DNA from: Candidatus Magasanikiibacteriota bacterium
GTDB lineage: Bacteria; Patescibacteriota; Patescibacteriia; Magasanikbacterales; UBA922
NCBI GenBank assembly: GCA_003518365.1
Contig: DOYU01000022.1
Coordinates: 29,502 to 93,501, forward strand
DNA: 64,000 nt
Reading direction: 5' to 3'
Under the pieces are notes generated by a model, which did no database searches, had not been told where the DNA came from, and was given only the letters and a program-made list of their open reading frames with translations. Below are positions 59,082-64,000 of the stretch, in pieces. A program made the position numbers and the translations under genes. Position 1 is the stretch's first letter. Each line of letters starts with the position of its first letter.

Positions 59082-59945
59082 TTAGGTGGAAGATTCTTTG
59101 GGACCACGTGACATGATTGATTGATTGAGAATGATGAGAATTTGTCGTTCTATACTTTTTATTTGGCTTTCTTTTTTTTGTTTTTTATTTGCTAGTTCAG
59201 CTTCCATTTTCTTGATAGGTTCTAATTCTTTTGATAACACTTTTATTTTTACGCCTTTTTGTACTATGGATCCCAATATTCTTCCTGCTGTTCCCAGGAG
59301 CCCCATAGCCGCAGGAAGAAAAATAATGGTAATGGCTAACAGAAGAGCAAGTAAGGTGAGTATCACCAAGAGAAGTGAGAGAAATGCTATCTGAACCTTT
59401 AAAAGATCAATTTTACGTTGTATCGGTTGAATTTTTTTTCTGACTTTTTCGAGTTTTTCGCTGAGAGGTTTTAATTCCATTCGTAAGTTTCTACTTTGAT
59501 TTTTGAGTTTTTCAATTATTTTTCGGAAACGGAATTTGTTATACGTCTGAGAAAGTTTTCCTCGTTGTGGAATAGATTTTTTTGTATTGGATTCTTCATC
59601 CTCTTGTGCATCGTCTGATGTTTCTGATGTATCTGGAGTCCCTTGTGATCCTGTTGGTGTCGGAAGTGGAGGAGGTGACGTATCTATCGCAGGTTCATCT
59701 TTTTTTTTGTCTTCTGCTTGCCGAGGTTGAATATTCCCTGGGGAAAGAGTATGTGTGCCAATCGGTGACTCGCGTTGTTTTTCATCCCTCTTCTCATCCA
59801 ATAGAGGAGATTGAGGTTCTTCGTCTTGTGACCTGTCTTCATCATCTTCTGTGGCTCTCCGCTGTTGCATTTTTGACTCACGAAGTGCTCGATTAAAACG
59901 GGCAGGATTTTCGTTCATTTTTGAGACGCGAAGTCCTCTTGCCAT
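59082..59945 (-). CDS. Coiled-coil membrane protein of the clpC operon
   Basis: 287 aa, unknown. The first 130 residues are charged, Pro-rich and probably disordered (Arg-rich start MARGLRVSKMNENPARFNRAL, then Glu/Asp-rich). A coiled coil (about 138-185: KIIEKLKNQSRNLRMELKPL) precedes two close membrane helices (AFLSLLLVILTLLALLLAI and TIIFLPAAMGLLGTAGRIL) and a second charged helix. Its neighbours suggest an envelope-machine component. It starts 3 bases after clpC. Confidence 0.7.
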   Translation of the reverse strand: MARGLRVSKMNENPARFNRALRESKMQQRRATEDDEDRSQDEEPQSPLLDEKRDEKQRESPIGTHTLSPGNIQPRQAEDKKKDEPAIDTSPPPLPTPTGSQGTPDTSETSDDAQEDEESNTKKSIPQRGKLSQTYNKFRFRKIIEKLKNQSRNLRMELKPLSEKLEKVRKKIQPIQRKIDLLKVQIAFLSLLLVILTLLALLLAITIIFLPAAMGLLGTAGRILGSIVQKGVKIKVLSKELEPIKKMEAELANKKQKKESQIKSIERQILIILNQSIMSRGPKESST

Positions 59946-59948
59946 ATA

Positions 59949-62492
59949 CTATGATAATACGTATGTCCCTTTTTTGACATGAACGGTATACGTTTTTTTT
60001 CGTTTTTTCTTTTTTAACACATCTGCAATAAGTGATCCAAGCATCCTCTCTACACTATATTCTACCATACGGACGCCCATATCGGGAGTATATGCTTCTT
60101 TGATGAGTGCATCGATGCTTTCTTTCCCAAGGGTAATGGTGAGAGCATGTTCTTTTGCAAACGTTTCCATGATACGTGCTGCGTGTGCGCTAATGATATT
60201 CGCCAGTGTGTCTGTAGTCATTGGTGAAAAGAGACAGACTGCATCAAGGCGTCCAATGAGTTCGGCGCCGAGTTCTTGTTTGATATGAGACAGGATTGTT
60301 TTCTGAATATCTTTTGAGAGAGATTGTTCTTCTGTTTTTGCGTCAAATCCAAAATTTCCTTTATGGAACAATGATGCACCAAGATTGGATGTTAAGATAA
60401 TCGTTGCATGTGTAAATGATATTTTTTTCCCGGTACTGTCTGTAAGTGTTCCTTCATCAAGTATCTGGAGCAAGAGGCGAATGACATCAGGATGCGCTTT
60501 GTCTATTTCATCAAAGAGTACGATAGAGTACGGACGCTTTCGGATATCATCCAGAAAACGATTTCGTTCATTATGTCCGACATAGCCAGCAGGGGAGCCG
60601 AGGAGCTTACTGATGCCATGCTGTTCAGCAAATTCACTCATGTCGAGGCGGATGAGTGCTTTTTCTGACAAGTACAATTTTTGTGCAAGTTCTTTTGCAA
60701 GTTTTGTTTTTCCGACACCGCTTGGTCCGGCAAAGAGAAATGATGCGTGTGGACGACCCTCGCGTTTTATGCCAAGCTCGGCTCGTCTGAGTGTGTCGAT
60801 GACAGAGGTGATGATATCGTTTTGCCCAAAGACTGTATGTTTGAGATCTTTAGCAATCTCCTCAAGACGGACATGGCTGTCAGTCAGGAGCATGCTCGGT
60901 TTTGTATGTAGTTTTCGTGCGACCACTTCTGTGATATGCAATTCGGTGACACGTTTTTTTGGACGATCATCTTTTTTGGATAATTCTTTTTCAAGATCTT
61001 CCATTTTTTTTTGCAATATTGCTTCTTGTCTTTTGATATCCATTGCTGTATCAAATTGTTCTTGCAAGATAGCTTGTTCTTTTGTATGACGGCATGCCTG
61101 GAGTTCTTCTTCCAGTTTGTCTCGTTTTTGTGCGAGTGGGTGATCAGGCTCTTTTGCATGAACAGACGCTGCCGCTTCGTCAATAAGATCGATAGCCTTG
61201 TCTGGGAGAAAGTTGTCATGAATATACCTGGTACTGAGCCTCACGGCTGCTTCGAGTGTTTTTTTTGGGATAGAGACGTGATGATATCGTTCGTAGTATT
61301 TTTTTATGCCTTCAAGAATTTGCAATGTTTCCTCGCTGGTTGGCTCTTCGACGGCAATTGATTGGAAGCGTCGTTCGAGTGCTGGGTCTGAGCTAATATA
61401 TTTTTTGTATTCATCAAGGGTTGTTGCGCCGATACAGCGAAGCTGCCCTCGTGCAAGCGCAGGCTTTAAAATATTTGCAGCATCCATGGTGCCTTGATTT
61501 GATCCTGCGCCAATGATGTTGTGAAGTTCGTCAATAAAAAGAATAATCCGTGAGTCAGCTTGTACTTCCTCGATGAGTGATTTGAGTCGTCCTTCGAATT
61601 CTCCACGATAAATTGTCCCCGCAACAAGCAAACTCATGTCGAGTGAGAGAATCCGTTTTTTCTTGAGTACGTCTGGGACGTCGCCTTCGAAGATACGCTT
61701 TGCCAATCCTTCGACAATGGCGGTTTTCCCAACACCTGGCTCTCCGATGAGCACGGGATTGTTTTTTGTTCTTCGAAGGAGGATATGGATGACGCGTTCT
61801 ATTTCTTCTTCTCGCCCGATTACAGGATCAATGCGTTCCTGTGCGTCCTTTGATGTAAGGTCTGTGGTAAACAAATCAAGCGGACTATTTTTTTCTTGTA
61901 TATTGTGGCGAGATTTTTTCGGAAGTCTTTTTGATGGTGGCGTGAGAGGCGGTGGTATCTCATCCATATGGTCATGGACGTTGTCCATGGCATCATTGAT
62001 ATCTTCTACCATGGGAAATTGGCTAGTATTTTCTATGACGTGCTGAATATGATCTTTTAATTCATCACTATTCATTTTCCAAACATTGAGGATGTTGGTT
62101 ACGTGTTCATCATCGAGTTCGATAATAGCGTAGAGAAGGTGTTCTGTCCCTACATATTGCGCATTGTATTCGTACGCCATAAGCATCGCCTTTTCGAGTG
62201 CCCGTCGCGCATGTTGATCCAGGCTTGGGAGACTGACTGTCTGGGTGATGGAGTCTATATGTGGTTCTCTTGTTTTCTTTAGATCGCCCAGATAGGTCTC
62301 AAGGTATGGAATATCCATATCATCTGAACGCAGTAATCCTTCTCCCATGCTGCCCTTTTCTTGACTGAGTGCCGCAAGGAGGTGAATAGGACCTACATGC
62401 CCATGTTCAAGCGATGCAGCAAGAGAAATTGCCTTAGCAACGGCATTTTTCAGATGAGATGAGAGTCTATCGAGAAGAATATCTGGGTTCAT
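59949..62492 (-). CDS. ClpC/ClpB-type AAA+ ATPase
   Basis: 847 aa Clp-family unfoldase. N-terminal double-repeat domain ([39 protein letters not shown]), first AAA domain with Walker A GEPGVGKT and [12 protein letters not shown], a medium-length middle coiled coil (about 420-490), and a second AAA domain with GPSGVGKT and [15 protein letters not shown]-rich C-terminus. The UVR motif-like [20 protein letters not shown] in the middle domain fits ClpC. The ClpP-docking IGF loop was not identified. First gene of the five-gene minus-strand unit. Confidence 0.9.
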   Translation of the reverse strand: MNPDILLDRLSSHLKNAVAKAISLAASLEHGHVGPIHLLAALSQEKGSMGEGLLRSDDMDIPYLETYLGDLKKTREPHIDSITQTVSLPSLDQHARRALEKAMLMAYEYNAQYVGTEHLLYAIIELDDEHVTNILNVWKMNSDELKDHIQHVIENTSQFPMVEDINDAMDNVHDHMDEIPPPLTPPSKRLPKKSRHNIQEKNSPLDLFTTDLTSKDAQERIDPVIGREEEIERVIHILLRRTKNNPVLIGEPGVGKTAIVEGLAKRIFEGDVPDVLKKKRILSLDMSLLVAGTIYRGEFEGRLKSLIEEVQADSRIILFIDELHNIIGAGSNQGTMDAANILKPALARGQLRCIGATTLDEYKKYISSDPALERRFQSIAVEEPTSEETLQILEGIKKYYERYHHVSIPKKTLEAAVRLSTRYIHDNFLPDKAIDLIDEAAASVHAKEPDHPLAQKRDKLEEELQACRHTKEQAILQEQFDTAMDIKRQEAILQKKMEDLEKELSKKDDRPKKRVTELHITEVVARKLHTKPSMLLTDSHVRLEEIAKDLKHTVFGQNDIITSVIDTLRRAELGIKREGRPHASFLFAGPSGVGKTKLAKELAQKLYLSEKALIRLDMSEFAEQHGISKLLGSPAGYVGHNERNRFLDDIRKRPYSIVLFDEIDKAHPDVIRLLLQILDEGTLTDSTGKKISFTHATIILTSNLGASLFHKGNFGFDAKTEEQSLSKDIQKTILSHIKQELGAELIGRLDAVCLFSPMTTDTLANIISAHAARIMETFAKEHALTITLGKESIDALIKEAYTPDMGVRMVEYSVERMLGSLIADVLKKKKRKKTYTVHVKKGTYVLS

Positions 62493-62600
62493 AAAACGGC
62501 ATGTTGCATTCGAATACTATATGGCATAGTATATACTATGCATCCTTCTTTCGCAAAGGAAGAAGAGATATATGGTATTATTTATAATTCAACGTTTTTT

Positions 62601-63965
62601 ATGTTTCCATCTCACATATTCAAAGCGTACGATATTCGAGGCATTTATGGTACAGAAGTGACTGAGGCGCTTGCCTATGATATTGGTTGCGCGTTTGCAG
62701 AATTCATGAAAAAAGATCTTGGCAGAGATGACCTTACGCTGGTCGTGTGTCAGGATATGCGAACATCTTCTGAACCGCTGAAGGCTGAAGTGATTCGTGG
62801 TCTCACTGAGCAGGGGATAGATGTTGTCGACATTGGCCTTGCGTCCACGCCAACATTTTACTTCGGTGTGGCAAAGTATGGGTATGATGGTGGTATTCAG
62901 GTGACGGCTTCTCACAATCCTGGCAAATACAATGGATTCAAAATGGTACGTCCCGGTGCTGCGCCAATCAGTGGGGAAAGTGGCATCATGGATATTCGAG
63001 ATATGGTAGAAAAGGGAGAATTTCCACAGGTTGAAAAGACGGGAACTGTGAGAACGAGAGATGGGGTGATCGAAGAAGAAGTTGCGTATGCACTTTCACA
63101 AGTTGATATTTCGAAGATCAAGCCGTTCAACGTCGTGGTCGACAATGCCAATGGCATGGGTGCATTAGTCATGAATGAACTGTTCAAGCATTTGCCATGC
63201 ACACTTGATCGCATGTATTTTGACCTGGATGGCAATTTCCCCAATCATGATGCTAATCCAATTATTGATGAAAATAATACGGATATTCAAAAGCGAGTTG
63301 TTGACATTGGGGCAGATTTTGGGATTGCACTCGACGGTGATTCTGATCGTATATTTTTTATAGATAATACTGGCAAGACGGTAGAGCCTTCTATTGTTCG
63401 TGGCATACTTGCACAGGTGTATCTTGAGAAAGAACCAGGTGGAGCGGTGGGGTATGATGTGCGTCCAGGAAAAATTACCGAAGATATGATTCTCGAGGCT
63501 GGCGGAAAGCCATTCCTCACAAAAGTGGGACATTCATTGATCAAAGAAGAATCAAAAAAACGCAATGCTATTTTTTCCGGTGAATCATCTGGGCACTTTT
63601 TCATCAAAGCTGAGTTTGGATTTTTTGAAATGCCGGCGATTATTATCTTGCAATTTTTGCGTGTCATTTCTGAAAGTGGCAAGACTGTTCGCGAGTATAT
63701 TGAGCCGCTGATGAAATATGCTCATTCAGGAGAAATTAATTTTGACGTAGAAGACAAAGCCGCTGTTTTTGAAAGATTGAAATCAGCCTACGGCGATCAT
63801 GTGACACAAGAATTTGATGGGATGAGTTTTGATCTTGGCGAATGGTGGTTTAATGTTCGCTCTAGTAATACAGAAAATGTTGTACGGTTAAATCTCGAAG
63901 CCGATGAAGATGACCTTATGAAAGAGAAGGTGGGGAAGATCAGCAACGTTATAAGTAATACATAA
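62601..63965 (+). CDS. Phosphomannomutase/phosphoglucomutase
   Basis: 454 aa alpha-D-phosphohexomutase. Sugar-binding start IFKAYDIRGIYG, the phosphoserine loop TASHNPGKYNGFKM (about residue 101), the metal loop DGDSDRIFFID, the sugar loop GESSGHFFI, and the C-terminal phosphate-binding RSSNTENVVRLNLE are all intact, so it interconverts 1- and 6-phosphates of glucose or mannose. The start at 62601 with T at -1 is preferred to 62538. It diverges from the clpC operon. Confidence 0.94.
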   Translation: MFPSHIFKAYDIRGIYGTEVTEALAYDIGCAFAEFMKKDLGRDDLTLVVCQDMRTSSEPLKAEVIRGLTEQGIDVVDIGLASTPTFYFGVAKYGYDGGIQVTASHNPGKYNGFKMVRPGAAPISGESGIMDIRDMVEKGEFPQVEKTGTVRTRDGVIEEEVAYALSQVDISKIKPFNVVVDNANGMGALVMNELFKHLPCTLDRMYFDLDGNFPNHDANPIIDENNTDIQKRVVDIGADFGIALDGDSDRIFFIDNTGKTVEPSIVRGILAQVYLEKEPGGAVGYDVRPGKITEDMILEAGGKPFLTKVGHSLIKEESKKRNAIFSGESSGHFFIKAEFGFFEMPAIIILQFLRVISESGKTVREYIEPLMKYAHSGEINFDVEDKAAVFERLKSAYGDHVTQEFDGMSFDLGEWWFNVRSSNTENVVRLNLEADEDDLMKEKVGKISNVISNT

Positions 63966-64000
63966 TACGGTCAATATAACAAAAAGCGTTCACAATATTG
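63966..64000. other. Window end, no feature seen
   Basis: Thirty-five AT-rich bases after the last stop; no terminator or start is visible before the window ends. Confidence 0.3.

Noticed and set aside
1..64000. UGA recoding (as in Gracilibacteria/Absconditabacteria)
   Set aside because: TGA terminates scpA, the gene ending at 28166 and the carboxypeptidase gene at their expected lengths.
1..64000. CRISPR array or cas genes
   Set aside because: No regularly spaced identical repeats and no Cas-like protein among the frames.

Overview
The window is a gene-dense, AT-leaning bacterial chromosome segment that reads as a member of the Candidate Phyla Radiation (Patescibacteria), most likely a parcubacterial lineage. 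Evidence: the S10-spc ribosomal block has no rpmD (L30) between rpsE and rplO, an absence known for CPR; S14 is the short zinc-binding form; several r-proteins carry Lys/Glu-rich tails; and there are many membrane-anchored Cys-rich or pilin-like proteins of unknown role. TGA acts as a normal stop (for example scpA and the gene at 29534-30598), so UGA-recoded lineages are excluded. No catabolic or biosynthetic pathway is visible apart from one FolC and one phosphohexomutase.

Layout. 281-12939: tuf, rpsJ, then the r-protein block rplC to rplO and secY on the + strand. It is split by a terminator and a strong promoter between rpsJ and rplC, with a structured leader in front of rplC. 13060-17904: unknown small gene, adk, map, a two-part membrane protein, ruvX, recO. 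17905-24296: an accessory zone with three small GC-rich autonomous genes, asnS, an RNA cytosine methyltransferase, a DUF1653-type protein, two small membrane proteins (one in a module bounded by inverted repeats and an attC-like hairpin) and a CAP-domain protein. 24408-31668: aspS, two glycosyl-transfer genes, scpA/scpB, a D,D-carboxypeptidase and two small membrane proteins. 31699-36302 (- strand): ATP-grasp enzyme, Cys-repeat membrane protein, phosphoesterase, tRNA-Leu(CAA), and a GIY-YIG gene lying between a tRNA-Leu gene and a duplicated tRNA-Leu 5' part. 36597-38671: parA, parB, small membrane protein. 38756-50164 (- strand): RelA/SpoT homologue, topA, folC, queuosine-precursor-type transporter, dprA, pth, der, LCP protein. 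50259-53507: membrane protein, tRNA-Arg, recG, a fourth GC-rich small gene. 53823-62492 (- strand): radA and a tight five-gene unit (ClpC-type ATPase, coiled-coil membrane protein, anchored beta-propeller, DsbA-like oxidoreductase, Cys-repeat/pilin-like/amidase fusion). 62601-63965: phosphomannomutase/phosphoglucomutase.

Two patterns run through the window. All 22 genes from tuf to secY start without a Shine-Dalgarno sequence and have T immediately before ATG; most other host-type genes follow the same rule. Four small genes break it: they have purine-rich Shine-Dalgarno sites, strong terminators and, in two cases counted by hand, 64-66% GC. They look like foreign, self-contained expression cassettes. 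The best candidates for an undescribed system are these cassettes and the clpC to pilin-amidase operon, which looks like an envelope or secretion apparatus with its own thiol-oxidation enzyme.
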